NCBI GenBank assembly: GCA_964643615.1
Contig: CAZXTR010000014.1
Coordinates: 1-18,995, forward strand
Direction: 5' to 3'
Source: CAZXTR01 sp964643615
GTDB lineage: Bacteria > Pseudomonadota > Alphaproteobacteria > CAAHEQ01 > UBA3637
DNA: 18,995 nt
How positions within the stretch are numbered: the first letter of the stretch is position 1; each line of letters starts with the position of its first letter. Positions 1 through 7,768 of this stretch are shown here, one piece after another. Both the position numbers and the translations under genes were made by a program. The notes below the pieces were generated by a model. That model saw nothing but the letters and a program-made list of their open reading frames with translations, was not told where the DNA came from and searched no databases.

Positions 1-76
1 TGGTGAGCGCGGAGGGACTCGAACCCTCGACCCTCTGATTAAAAGTCAGATGCTCTACCGACTGAGCTACGCACTC
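1..76 (-). tRNA. tRNA-Lys, anticodon UUU
   Basis: The reverse complement folds as a complete 76-nt tRNA. The 7-bp acceptor stem pairs GAGTGCG with CGCGCTC (one T-G pair), and the discriminator base is A. The anticodon loop reads CTTTTAA, giving anticodon TTT (UUU) and lysine identity. The T arm contains the conserved GGTTCGAGTCC stretch, and the 3' CCA is encoded in the DNA. It is the first feature in the window and is read leftward off the edge, so a following tRNA or gene cannot be excluded. A strong promoter lies just upstream at 96-124. Confidence 0.96.
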
Positions 77-95
77 AAAATAAACAACAGGGAGC

Positions 96-124
96 AATAT
101 ACATAAAACATAACTACCCGTCAA
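96..124 (-). promoter_or_regulatory. Sigma-70-type promoter of tRNA-Lys
   Basis: On the minus strand the -35 element TTGACG (119-124) and the -10 element TATATT (96-101) are separated by exactly 17 bases. They are followed by a G+C-rich discriminator, GCTCCC, typical of stable-RNA promoters under stringent control. Transcription should start near 89, leaving about 13 bases of leader before the tRNA at 76. The assignment rests only on sequence match and position, but the match is the best in the window. Confidence 0.7.
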
Positions 125-142
125 GTTTTTTTTATCTTATTT

Positions 143-1459
143 TTATTTATTTGAAATAGGATCTTCTGAATTATCCAAAAAAATAAAAACTAAATCGGGG
201 TACAATTGAACAAATTGTTGAAAAAAAGCATATGACATCGCAAAAGTTATTTCCAATGTTTTTTCCGTAACAGATTGACGCAAAACCATCCCTTTTTCAT
301 AAATTTTTGCCAAAATATCCCCTCTATCGATGGGAATTCGAACTTTAAATTTTTGCCAAAAACTCATCAGCAAAGAATCTAAATGTTGAAGTAACGCTTC
401 TATCCCTTCGCCAGTTATAGCCGAAACTGGCCAAACAAGATTATTTTTAATGGATGAACACATAAGTGCTTGTTTTTCTGAAACTGAAAGTAAATCAATT
501 TTATTAAAGACCTCATTTAAACCAATATCTACTTGTTTTTTCAAACCAATACTTGCTAAAACAGTTTCAACATCTTGCTTTTGAGCTTTCGTATCAAAAT
601 GCGCACAATCACGCACATGCAAAACAATGTCAGCTTCTAAAACCTCTTCCAACGTTGCATGAAAGGCAGCTACTAATTCATGTGGCAATTCGGAAATAAA
701 TCCAACTGTATCAGATAAAATAACATGCCGACCGCTGGGTAATTTAATTTCACGCATTGTCGGATCTAAAGTAGCAAATAATTGGTCTTTAGCTTTAACA
801 TGTGCCTTTGTCAAACAATTAAAAAGTGTAGACTTTCCGGCATTGGTATAACCTACTAAAGCAACAATAGAATAAGGGACTTTTTTGCGTGCCTTTCTGT
901 GCAAAGCGCGCGTTTTTTTAACTTGGTTCAATTCTTTTTTAAGGTGCATGATTTTGTCATCAATAATACGCCTATCCATTTCGATTTGAGTTTCCCCTGG
1001 GCCACCCAAAAAGCCACTACCACCACGTTGTCTTTCCAAATGCGTCCACGAATGCACCAATCGGCTACGCTGGTAACTCAAATGCGCTAATTTTACTTGT
1101 AAAACGCCCTCTTTTGTCCGCGCTCGTTCTCCAAAAATCTCCAATATCAAAGCCGTTCTGTCAATAACCTTGACCTTCCATATTCTTTCTAAATTGCGCT
1201 GTTGCACAGGAGTCAAAGCACAATCCATAACGACCAAATCAACATGAGATTGTTCAAAAATAGGAAGAAAACTATCAACACTTCCTTGACCAATATAGGT
1301 TGATGACTTAATTTCCCTAACAACTATACTGTTGCTCCCCACAACGTTTAAAGAAATTGCCCGCGCCAAGCCAACAGCCTCACTCAAACGAGCGGTTGTT
1401 GTTCGAAGGCTATCTTTATTTTTCAATTCCGGGCATAAAATATAGGCTGTTGTATTCAT
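143..1459 (-). CDS. hflX: Ribosome-associated GTPase HflX
   Basis: A 438-residue protein of normal HflX length. It has the HflX N-terminal domain, then the glycine-rich linker GGSGFLGGPGETQIE (about 146-160) typical of the family, a coiled segment, and a complete G domain: G1 GYTNAGKST (203-211), G3 DTVGF (250-254), G4 NKID (319-322) and G5 around VSAI (345-348). HflX binds the 50S subunit and in several bacteria splits stalled or hibernating ribosomes under stress. The ATG overlaps the hfq stop by four bases (ATGA), which implies translational coupling. The hfq-hflX pair is a classic proteobacterial arrangement. No clear intrinsic terminator follows the stop codon, and the next gene is the co-oriented tRNA-Lys with its own promoter. 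Confidence 0.96.
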   Translation of the reverse strand: MNTTAYILCPELKNKDSLRTTTARLSEAVGLARAISLNVVGSNSIVVREIKSSTYIGQGSVDSFLPIFEQSHVDLVVMDCALTPVQQRNLERIWKVKVIDRTALILEIFGERARTKEGVLQVKLAHLSYQRSRLVHSWTHLERQRGGSGFLGGPGETQIEMDRRIIDDKIMHLKKELNQVKKTRALHRKARKKVPYSIVALVGYTNAGKSTLFNCLTKAHVKAKDQLFATLDPTMREIKLPSGRHVILSDTVGFISELPHELVAAFHATLEEVLEADIVLHVRDCAHFDTKAQKQDVETVLASIGLKKQVDIGLNEVFNKIDLLSVSEKQALMCSSIKNNLVWPVSAITGEGIEALLQHLDSLLMSFWQKFKVRIPIDRGDILAKIYEKGMVLRQSVTEKTLEITFAMSYAFFQQFVQLYPDLVFIFLDNSEDPISNK

Positions 1460-1683
1460 TTATTAAAATTACTGTCAAAATTAGAAATGGCGCCAAAAGG
1501 CATAATCGTTGAAATCGAATGTTTATAAATTAATTGCACATGACCTTCTCTCTCAATAAGGATACTAGAGGCATCCATTCCTACCAATACACCTTGCAAC
1601 TTTACGCCACACTGCAAAAAAACAGTAACCGTTTCCTTGTGATTACAGAGATAGTTTAAAAATTCATCGGGGTTCATACTCAT
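1456..1683 (-). CDS. hfq: RNA chaperone Hfq
   Basis: A short Sm-like protein of 75 residues from the start chosen here. It carries the Sm1-type segment FLNYL...VTVFLQCGVKLQGVLVGMD and the Sm2 signature YKHSISTI followed by MP. Hfq forms a hexameric ring that pairs small RNAs with mRNAs. The canonical YKHAIST motif is YKHSIST here, a conservative change. The C-terminal tail is very short, as in many alphaproteobacteria. ATGs occur at 1692, 1683 and 1677. The AAGG purine run touches the 1692 ATG but sits nine bases before the one at 1683, so I start there. Starting at 1692 would add three residues. The gene lies about 35 bases after trkA and overlaps hflX by four bases, so trkA-hfq-hflX is probably one transcript. 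Confidence 0.95.
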   Translation of the reverse strand: MSMNPDEFLNYLCNHKETVTVFLQCGVKLQGVLVGMDASSILIEREGHVQLIYKHSISTIMPFGAISNFDSNFNK

Positions 1684-1718
1684 ACATGTCATCCTTTTTT
1701 TATTCTATTCGACACTTG

Positions 1719-3086
1719 TCAAAAGAAAAATAACCCCGCAGAAAACATTTTGTCAACATCTTTTGAATGTCCTTGCTCTACAAAGACAATAACTGTATCG
1801 TCCTTTTTAATTTTAAAGACAGGAAAGGGAACAATCAATTCCCCTTTTTGAATTACGGCACAAATACGCACTCCCTTGTATTGTTTAATTTTTGAAAAAG
1901 GAACATTTACAACTTTTGATGTTTCTAAAGCTGTGATTTCCATCACATCACCAACTTTCGAGCCCAAAGAATAAACAGATTTCACTAATCCTTTGCGAAT
2001 ATAGCCGATAATTGTAGAAATGCTAACAGAATTAGGATCAACAATAACATCAACTCCAAGATTTGATACAAAAGAACAATAAGAAGTGTTATAAATCACA
2101 GCCAATGTTTTTCGAATTTCATGCTTTTTAGCCAACAGCGATAAAAGTATATTATCTTCATCATCATTTGTAGTCGCGATAGCAACATCTTTCGTAGACA
2201 AACGACATTCTTCTAAAATATTTTCTTGCATACCATTTCCATGTACGACCAAAGTATGAGGAAGCCGTTTCGCAAGATGCGTTGCTTGCTTTTCATCACG
2301 TTCTATCAATGTCACATAAAATCGGCTTTCTTCTTCTAATAAACGAGCTGTATTAAAACCAATACGACTTCCACCAAAAATGACGACATCTTTAGCAACA
2401 TCCATTTCGCACCCAAAGAAAGATAAAACCTTGTCAATCCCTTTTGCTGGCGTTAAAAAATAAACAATATCATCTTGTTCAAAAATAGTATCGGAAGTCA
2501 AATCAATTGATTTATCACCTCGAACAATACGCCCTAAAGCCACAACATGATCTGGGATTGCTTCATTTAATCTGATAACTTTACGCCCAATTAAAGGAGC
2601 CCCTTTCAACAATGGCAAAGCGATAAGATAAGCTTTTTTATCTCCTAAATCTATCAAATCAAGTGCTCCTGGCACTTTCAAATTACGCACTATCTTTCGA
2701 GCAATTTCTAATTCCGGAGCGATCACAACATCCATATGCAAAGCTTGTCGAAATTTTTCGTACAAAGGATCTGTGTAATTCCCAGAATGAAGGCGCCCCA
2801 TTTTCATTGGAATATTGAACAAAGAATCCGCTGCCAAACAAGTCACCATGTTAACTTCATCGTTTCCTGTTACAGCAATCAAAAGATCCGCATTTTTTGC
2901 TTCTACGTTTTCCAAAACCATAGGGACAGAGGCATTCCCTTGTATAGTTTGAACATCTAAATTACTTTCAAGATCAAGCAACGCTTGTTTATCAATATCA
3001 ATTACGACAACCTGATACGATTCTTCAGAAAGATATTTTGCAATAGCTTTTCCAACTTGTCCAGCTCCGCAAACAATTGCTTTCAT
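1719..3086 (-). CDS. trkA: Trk system potassium uptake protein TrkA
   Basis: The 455-residue length and duplicated architecture match proteobacterial TrkA, the cytoplasmic NAD(H)/nucleotide-binding regulator of TrkH/TrkG potassium channels. Two RCK-N Rossmann units are visible. The first has GAGQVG (7-12) and an acidic strand end VVIDID (27-32). The second has a less regular nucleotide loop, FGGSRIG (237-243). Each is followed by an RCK-C region (about 150-220 and 375-450). No TrkH membrane subunit is present in this window. The start is supported by AGGGGG five bases upstream of ATG. A weak promoter-like pair, TTGCTA and TAAGAT with 17-base spacing, lies in the 90-base gap behind it. In many alphaproteobacteria trkA follows ntrX, but here it follows dusB directly. 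Confidence 0.95.
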   Translation of the reverse strand: MKAIVCGAGQVGKAIAKYLSEESYQVVVIDIDKQALLDLESNLDVQTIQGNASVPMVLENVEAKNADLLIAVTGNDEVNMVTCLAADSLFNIPMKMGRLHSGNYTDPLYEKFRQALHMDVVIAPELEIARKIVRNLKVPGALDLIDLGDKKAYLIALPLLKGAPLIGRKVIRLNEAIPDHVVALGRIVRGDKSIDLTSDTIFEQDDIVYFLTPAKGIDKVLSFFGCEMDVAKDVVIFGGSRIGFNTARLLEEESRFYVTLIERDEKQATHLAKRLPHTLVVHGNGMQENILEECRLSTKDVAIATTNDDEDNILLSLLAKKHEIRKTLAVIYNTSYCSFVSNLGVDVIVDPNSVSISTIIGYIRKGLVKSVYSLGSKVGDVMEITALETSKVVNVPFSKIKQYKGVRICAVIQKGELIVPFPVFKIKKDDTVIVFVEQGHSKDVDKMFSAGLFFF

Positions 3087-3175
3087 TTTTCCCCCTTTAT
3101 TGATCTCGAAACTATCTTAAGTCAATTTATTTCTTTTAGCAAAGAAAAAGACAAACGTTAAAAAAACAACTCTTT

Positions 3176-4099
3176 TCACACTTGAATTTCAATAAAAAAA
3201 TTCTTTATTAATTCGCGCACATTGTCGGGATTAGTTTCTTCAAATACACGTCGACGGAAATCAGTCACTCCTTTATATCCAGAAGCATACCAAGCTAGAT
3301 GTTTGCGCGCAATAAATACTCCCCTGTAACCATAATAATCCATTAACCTGTCAAAATGTTCTAATACAACATCTTTGATATCAAATGATTGTAACATCCC
3401 ATCTATCTTTGATAAAATCCAAGGCTTTCCCAAAGATGCTCGACCGATCATCGCTCCATCAGCTTTGGTTAAATTAAGACAATTTTTTAAACTTTGCAAA
3501 CTTGTAATATCCCCATTTACCATAACAGGAATAGAAAGTCTTTTTCTAACTTGACCAATTATCGGCCAATTTGCTTTCCCTGTATAGCCTTGCTTTTTCG
3601 TTCGTCCATGAATAGTAATACCATCAACCCCAGCCTGTTCCAAATAATGCGCGAAAGATGCAATCTCTATGTTATTTTCGTCCCAGCCCAAACGTGTTTT
3701 AACCGTCACAGGAACATCCACAGCTTTCTTAACTGCATACACTATTTCCGCGGCAAGCTCTGGATTTTGCATCAACGCTACACCGCTTGAATTTCTAATC
3801 AACTTTTTAACAGGACACCCCATATTAATATCGATTAGAGCGGCACCTTCTTTTTCTGCCATCCTAGCCGATTGAACCATATGTGCTACACAACTGCCGA
3901 CTAGTTGAATAGCTATAGGAGATTTTTCATCTGATAAATCCATCATACGGAACGTATTTTTCGAATTATAAAACAACGATGTCGCAGATAACATTTCCGT
4001 AAATAAAAGATGATTTCCAAATTGCCGTACTATTTGACGAAAGGGTTTATCTGTCACCCCTGCCATTGGGGCAAGCGTTAACTTACTTGTCCACAACAT
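3176..4099 (-). CDS. dusB: tRNA-dihydrouridine synthase DusB (NifR3 family)
   Basis: A 307-residue FMN-dependent enzyme that reduces specific uridines in tRNA to dihydrouridine. The family landmarks are in order: APMAGVTD (10-17), FTEMLSA (33-39), the catalytic-cysteine motif NMGCPVKK with Cys95, VTVKTRLGW (131-139), the phosphate-binding HGRTKKQGYTG (164-174), NGDI (195-198) and MIGRASLGKPW (217-227). The NifR3/DusB subfamily is indicated by these motifs and by its place near trkA-hfq-hflX. Its ATG overlaps the upstream Sel1-repeat gene by 17 bases, and AAGG lies seven bases before it, so the two genes are probably co-transcribed. A DusA or DusC identity is less likely. Confidence 0.94.
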   Translation of the reverse strand: MLWTSKLTLAPMAGVTDKPFRQIVRQFGNHLLFTEMLSATSLFYNSKNTFRMMDLSDEKSPIAIQLVGSCVAHMVQSARMAEKEGAALIDINMGCPVKKLIRNSSGVALMQNPELAAEIVYAVKKAVDVPVTVKTRLGWDENNIEIASFAHYLEQAGVDGITIHGRTKKQGYTGKANWPIIGQVRKRLSIPVMVNGDITSLQSLKNCLNLTKADGAMIGRASLGKPWILSKIDGMLQSFDIKDVVLEHFDRLMDYYGYRGVFIARKHLAWYASGYKGVTDFRRRVFEETNPDNVRELIKNFFIEIQV

Positions 4100-5027
4100 A
4101 GGAACGCCTTTCTTGAATAAAAAGATGGATAAAGAAAAGCGCCGATTCTTTTTGCTCAGGTGTTAATTTTTTGTAAATTTCAGCCAATTGTGGAGAAAAA
4201 GGAAACGGATTAACATTTTCTCGAAACATAAAAGAAACAGATAAATAAAGCCATCTAAATGCCTTTTCAAAATCCAAATTTTCATCCATTAAATAGATTT
4301 TATGCAAAGCTTGTTGCGCGGGAATATAATCTTGCAATGCGGCTTTTTCATACCAATCAACAGCCTTTAAAATATTTTTTTCTACACCCTTTCCCTCAGC
4401 ATATAAACGCCCTAAAGCATATATTGCTTCTAGCCTATTTTGTTTAGCCGATTTTTCGTACCAATCAAAAGCTTTTTGATCGTTTTTTGGAAGCTTCACC
4501 CCTTCTTCAAATAAACGTCCTAATTCGTACTGACTATCCGAATCCCCATACCCCGATGTTTTAGAAAGCCAATCCAATTGCCATTTTTCATCTAAACTCG
4601 GTTTGCTGCGCATTTTGTAACTTGGACTTTTCTTAAGCAACTCTAATTTTTTCACAGCATCTTTATCTCCCTGTGCTGCAGCCATTGTATAATACTGTTC
4701 AGACAACTCTACATCCGCAAGAACCCCCTTTTTCCCATAATGATAAATATGCCCCAACGCAAATTGAGATTCCATGTGCCCTTGAAGTGCCGATTTTGTC
4801 AACCATGATACAATTTTTTTATAATTCTCATCATTTTTTTGATAAAAACAAGCCAATTGGAATTGTGCCTCCATATCTCCATCATCAGCGCGTGCATAAA
4901 GATCTGTTTGCTCTATTTTTTCTATGGGAATTTTTTCCGAAAAAGGCAATAAAACAGAAGGCGTCGTTGCTAAAGAAGATACACTTAAAAACAATAATAA
5001 AAAACAGAAAATTTGACTTTTTTTCAT
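4083..5027 (-). CDS. Exported Sel1-repeat protein
   Basis: A 314-residue protein with an N-terminal signal peptide: two lysines, a leucine-rich core at residues 7-18 and probable cleavage after Ala20. The rest is mostly Sel1-like (TPR-type) helical repeats. The clearest units are near 51-83, 84-120, 162-197 and 198-234, with recurring phrases such as ALGRLYAEGKGV and AVDWYEKAA. Such proteins are periplasmic or secreted scaffolds for protein-protein contacts. In host-associated bacteria they are often expanded and some act on the host, but nothing here identifies a partner. It overlaps the dusB start by 17 bases. No good ribosome-binding site is visible before the ATG, and only 45 bases separate it from the divergent trmFO, so its promoter must be compact or lie upstream within trmFO. 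Confidence 0.85.
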   Translation of the reverse strand: MKKSQIFCFLLLFLSVSSLATTPSVLLPFSEKIPIEKIEQTDLYARADDGDMEAQFQLACFYQKNDENYKKIVSWLTKSALQGHMESQFALGHIYHYGKKGVLADVELSEQYYTMAAAQGDKDAVKKLELLKKSPSYKMRSKPSLDEKWQLDWLSKTSGYGDSDSQYELGRLFEEGVKLPKNDQKAFDWYEKSAKQNRLEAIYALGRLYAEGKGVEKNILKAVDWYEKAALQDYIPAQQALHKIYLMDENLDFEKAFRWLYLSVSFMFRENVNPFPFSPQLAEIYKKLTPEQKESALFFIHLFIQERRSYVVDK

Positions 5028-5040
5028 AATTTTTTATACT
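5013..5040 (+). promoter_or_regulatory. Promoter of trmFO
   Basis: TTGACT (5013-5018) and TATACT (5035-5040) are separated by 16 bases, a good sigma-70 match. Initiation would fall near 5047 and give a leader of about 26 bases that contains the AAAGGA ribosome-binding site before the ATG at 5073. The -35 element lies inside the first codons of the divergent Sel1-repeat gene. Confidence 0.6.
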
Positions 5041-5072
5041 ACTCTTTTTCAAGAAAGCAAAGGAAATTATAA

Positions 5073-6380
5073 ATGCCCTTTCAAAAAGTACGTGTCATTG
5101 GTGCAGGACTGGCAGGATGTGAAGCAACGTGGCAATTAATAAAGCATGGAATCCCAGTCCACTTAATAGAGATGCGCCCAAACGTCAAAACGCCTGCTCA
5201 CACAACCAATGGGCTTGCCGAGTTAGTGTGCTCTAATTCCTTACGTTCAGATGATGCGACAACAAACGCTGCGGGACTTTTACACGAAGAAATGCGCCGT
5301 ATGGGTTCTTTAATTATGCAAGTCGCAGATACAACACGCGTGCCAGCAGGGGCGGCTTTAGCCGTTAACAGAAAGGATTTTTCAAATATCATTACACAAA
5401 AAATTAAATCACATCCTCTTGTTTCCTTTGAAACAAAAGAAGATTCATTTCCAAAAGATCAAGTTCCAACAATTATTGCAACAGGCCCTTTAACCTCTGA
5501 AAAAATGGCGAATGATTTACAATCTGCAACAGATCAAGAATCTTTACATTTTTTTGACGCAATTGCTCCAATTATTATCACAGAATCGATTGATATGACA
5601 AAAGCTTGGTACCAATCCAGATATGATAAAGGAGATAAGTTTGATTATCTTAATTTATCCTTAGATAAAGAACAATATGAACGTTTTGTCAATGAATTAA
5701 TCATAGGAGAAAAAGTCCTTTTCAAAGAGTGGGAAATAAACACCCCCTATTTTGAAGGGTGCCTTCCTGTCGAAGTTATGGCTGAAAGAGGTATCAACAC
5801 GTTGTGCTTTGGCCCTATGAAACCAGTTGGATTAACAAATCCATACACGCCTATTAAACCAAAAGCTATTCTTCAATTACGCAAAGAAAATAAAAAAGGC
5901 TCTTTAATGAATATGGTCGGGTTTCAAACTAAATTAACCCATAAAGAACAAACTAGAATTTTTCGGTCTATCCCCGGCTTAGAACACGCAGAATTCGCAA
6001 GATTGGGAGGCATACATCGCAATACTTTTGTATGTAGCCCAAAAATATTGGATAAGAAATTACACTTCAAGCAACATCCTTCGGTCATGTTAGCTGGGCA
6101 AGTATCAGGATGCGAAGGATATGTTGAAAGCGCTTCAATGGGATTGTTAGCCGGTCTTTTTATGGCCTTGCCGAATATACCATTACCTCCACCAACAACA
6201 GCAATTGGTGCTATGCTCCGCCACATCACTCATGGCAACATCGAAACATATCAACCAATGAACATTAATTTCGGACTTTTCCCAAACATAGAGAGCAAAA
6301 CAAAAGGCTCTGACCGTAAAAAACTTTATTCAACCAGAGCCCTTCAAGATTTACAAAAATGGCAAGAACAGTTGGAATAA
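5073..6380 (+). CDS. trmFO: Methylenetetrahydrofolate--tRNA-(uracil-5-)-methyltransferase TrmFO
   Basis: A 435-residue flavoprotein, the usual TrmFO (Gid) length. It uses methylenetetrahydrofolate and FADH2 to make ribothymidine at position 54 of tRNAs. The FAD-binding loop GAGLAG (residues 10-15) is followed by ATW, HLIEMRP and the signature LAELVCSNSLRSD with Cys53, which aligns with the catalytic cysteine of the Bacillus enzyme. The second cysteine region FEGCLPVEVMAERG (Cys230) and the strongly conserved LCFGPMKPVGL (244-254) are intact. The C-terminal dinucleotide segment GCEGYVESASMGLL is also present. AAAGGA lies eight bases before the ATG, and a promoter lies at 5013-5040. It is transcribed alone; its stop is three bases from that of the convergent 195-codon gene. 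The TrmFO rather than SAM-dependent TrmA route suits an alphaproteobacterium. Confidence 0.97.
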   Translation: MPFQKVRVIGAGLAGCEATWQLIKHGIPVHLIEMRPNVKTPAHTTNGLAELVCSNSLRSDDATTNAAGLLHEEMRRMGSLIMQVADTTRVPAGAALAVNRKDFSNIITQKIKSHPLVSFETKEDSFPKDQVPTIIATGPLTSEKMANDLQSATDQESLHFFDAIAPIIITESIDMTKAWYQSRYDKGDKFDYLNLSLDKEQYERFVNELIIGEKVLFKEWEINTPYFEGCLPVEVMAERGINTLCFGPMKPVGLTNPYTPIKPKAILQLRKENKKGSLMNMVGFQTKLTHKEQTRIFRSIPGLEHAEFARLGGIHRNTFVCSPKILDKKLHFKQHPSVMLAGQVSGCEGYVESASMGLLAGLFMALPNIPLPPPTTAIGAMLRHITHGNIETYQPMNINFGLFPNIESKTKGSDRKKLYSTRALQDLQKWQEQLE

Positions 6381-6382
6381 AA

Positions 6383-6970
6383 TTATTCAATACAACAATC
6401 AACTGCTTTTCGAATAACAGCTTTCATCTTGCTTAAAAAGCCAGTCGCGGGGTCGACCGAATCCGTAGCAACAACAACGTTATCTCTCGAAAAAGAACCA
6501 ACTTTTTGTTGTATCTCTTTCGCTTTTTCAATGTCATCATTTGCCCATTGAACATCTTTCACATCAACCAAATTCATATTCAATCCCCAAAACAGACAAT
6601 ATAAATCATATGCTTGATTAAAAAGTTGATATGCATCTTCTTTGCGACCCATACTTTGTTGTTTGGTTCCAACTTCCATCAACCGCATAGAGGAAGACAA
6701 TAAATGTTTTGAAATACACCAAACTTCACCCTCATACGTCGGAATAACTTTCAACATTAAATTTTTACGCAATTCACGCACATCTTGAATCATATCATAA
6801 AAAGAATTCTTCCCCGTTTTTGCCCCTGAAAAAACAAGATGCTCTTCAATGGAAATTAAGTTCATAATTGCAATCGTCAAATCTTGATCCGAAGATAAAT
6901 CTTTCGGATTTTTCTTTTTCATATCATCAATACGTTCAACGAACTCTTTTACAGATTTTGCTTTTTCCAT
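6383..6970 (-). CDS. Uncharacterised 195-residue soluble helical protein
   Basis: I cannot assign a function. The protein has no signal peptide or membrane segment and appears almost wholly alpha-helical. A dense, apparently conserved centre spans about 80-130: EGEVWCISKHLL, then SMRLMEVGTKQ and AYDLYCLFW. The earlier stretch IMNLISIEEHLVFSGAKTGK (36-53) also looks like a conserved helical hairpin. From memory, similar short proteins with a GEVWCISKHLL core occur in uncultured small-genome bacteria, including candidate-phylum lineages; this is unverified. The C-terminus is lysine-rich and ends in CysCys-Ile-Glu. AGGAG lies eight bases before the ATG. It is the last gene of the leftward cluster that begins with the Sel1-repeat gene at 9631 and is convergent with trmFO. 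A HEPN-like or four-helix fold is possible, but no catalytic motif is evident. Confidence 0.75.
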   Translation of the reverse strand: MEKAKSVKEFVERIDDMKKKNPKDLSSDQDLTIAIMNLISIEEHLVFSGAKTGKNSFYDMIQDVRELRKNLMLKVIPTYEGEVWCISKHLLSSSMRLMEVGTKQQSMGRKEDAYQLFNQAYDLYCLFWGLNMNLVDVKDVQWANDDIEKAKEIQQKVGSFSRDNVVVATDSVDPATGFLSKMKAVIRKAVDCCIE

Positions 6971-7008
6971 TTCATTTTCTCCTTATTTTTTATCCTGCTG
7001 TTCATCAT

Positions 7009-7095
7009 TCAAAACGATGGGATTGTAAATATTGTTGCTTGAAAGCCTTGCACAAAACAGAACCCAAGAACAAAACCTCCTAAATATAATTTCAT
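7009..7095 (-). CDS. Possible 28-residue hydrophobic peptide
   Basis: Within the 135-base gap between the two flanking minus-strand genes, an ATG at 7095 opens a 28-codon frame starting MKLYLGGFVLGFCF and ending in TGA. TAGGA lies about eight bases before it and coincides with the TAG stop of the preceding membrane-protein gene, which would allow coupled translation. The peptide looks like a lone signal sequence or small membrane peptide. It may equally be the remnant N-terminus of a lost exported protein, or chance. No family is recognised. Confidence 0.3.
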   Translation of the reverse strand: MKLYLGGFVLGFCFVQGFQATIFTIPSF

Positions 7096-7105
7096 CCCAT
7101 ATATC

Positions 7106-7666
7106 CTAATCAAAGCCCAAGGAAATATCCGCACCTACAGGTTGATTTCGACCTTTGTTGCAATTACAAACAGGATAGTAATTAATTACCAAACTAGTCA
7201 ATAAAACCATTAATACAGGGACAGCAACTTTTTCAAAAGGGAAATGAGCGTGTCCTCCATTTTTTGCTTTCATCCATTGATAAAAATGCATGCCCGTAAT
7301 TAAAACCAAGGCGCCTAAAATAGAGGTAAATAAAAACGAATCTAAATACAAAAATCCGATAACCGCTGGTTCATAAATAAGATCTCCCATATAAACAAAA
7401 CCAACCATCGCAACGGACGAAATCATCAAAACAATTTTATATCCTTTAAATGTCCAACCTTTTTTAGCGAACCAACGAATCGTCCAATATCCAATAATTG
7501 CAAGCATTGCACCCATCCATACACCCACGACACAATCATCAACTCCCAAACGACGCGCAATTTCCAAAGATGCACCAATCGCAACCGTACAAACCGCACA
7601 CGCTGGATTTGCCAAGGCTTTCCCAGTAGCAAACAACAATAAAAATACATATAAAAAAAGCTTCAT
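7106..7666 (-). CDS. Uncharacterised CxxC membrane protein with signal peptide
   Basis: From the ATG at 7666 the protein has 186 residues. A signal peptide (1-19, cleaved near ALA-N) is followed at once by the periplasmic motif CAVC (23-26) and an amphipathic segment ending in GVDDC. Four hydrophobic spans follow, near 47-64, 76-94, 110-127 and 148-163. The C-terminal tail carries a second Cys pair (CNC, 167-169). The placement of cysteines near both ends suggests thiol or metal chemistry, which is inference. I recall similar unnamed proteins with a CPVCT...GVDD core in small-genome bacteria but could not check. AAGGGAG lies five bases before this ATG. A longer frame opens with GTG at 7747 but has no ribosome-binding site and would bury the signal peptide, so I reject it. 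It sits between the large Sel1-repeat gene and the 195-codon gene, all on one strand. Confidence 0.78.
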   Translation of the reverse strand: MKLFLYVFLLLFATGKALANPACAVCTVAIGASLEIARRLGVDDCVVGVWMGAMLAIIGYWTIRWFAKKGWTFKGYKIVLMISSVAMVGFVYMGDLIYEPAVIGFLYLDSFLFTSILGALVLITGMHFYQWMKAKNGGHAHFPFEKVAVPVLMVLLTSLVINYYPVCNCNKGRNQPVGADISLGFD

Positions 7667-7768
7667 TTTCACTCCCTTTGCTTTAAAAGCTTTCTGACAA
7701 TAATCAAAAAAGAAAAAGATTGCAAGTCCAAAGATAACATACAACACATCTATTTAAACACCATAAAA

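Noticed and set aside
7667..7747. A 27-codon upstream extension of the CxxC membrane protein starting at GTG 7747
   Set aside because: It has no ribosome-binding site and would place a second hydrophobic segment before an excellent signal peptide. The ATG at 7666 has AAGGGAG at ideal spacing.
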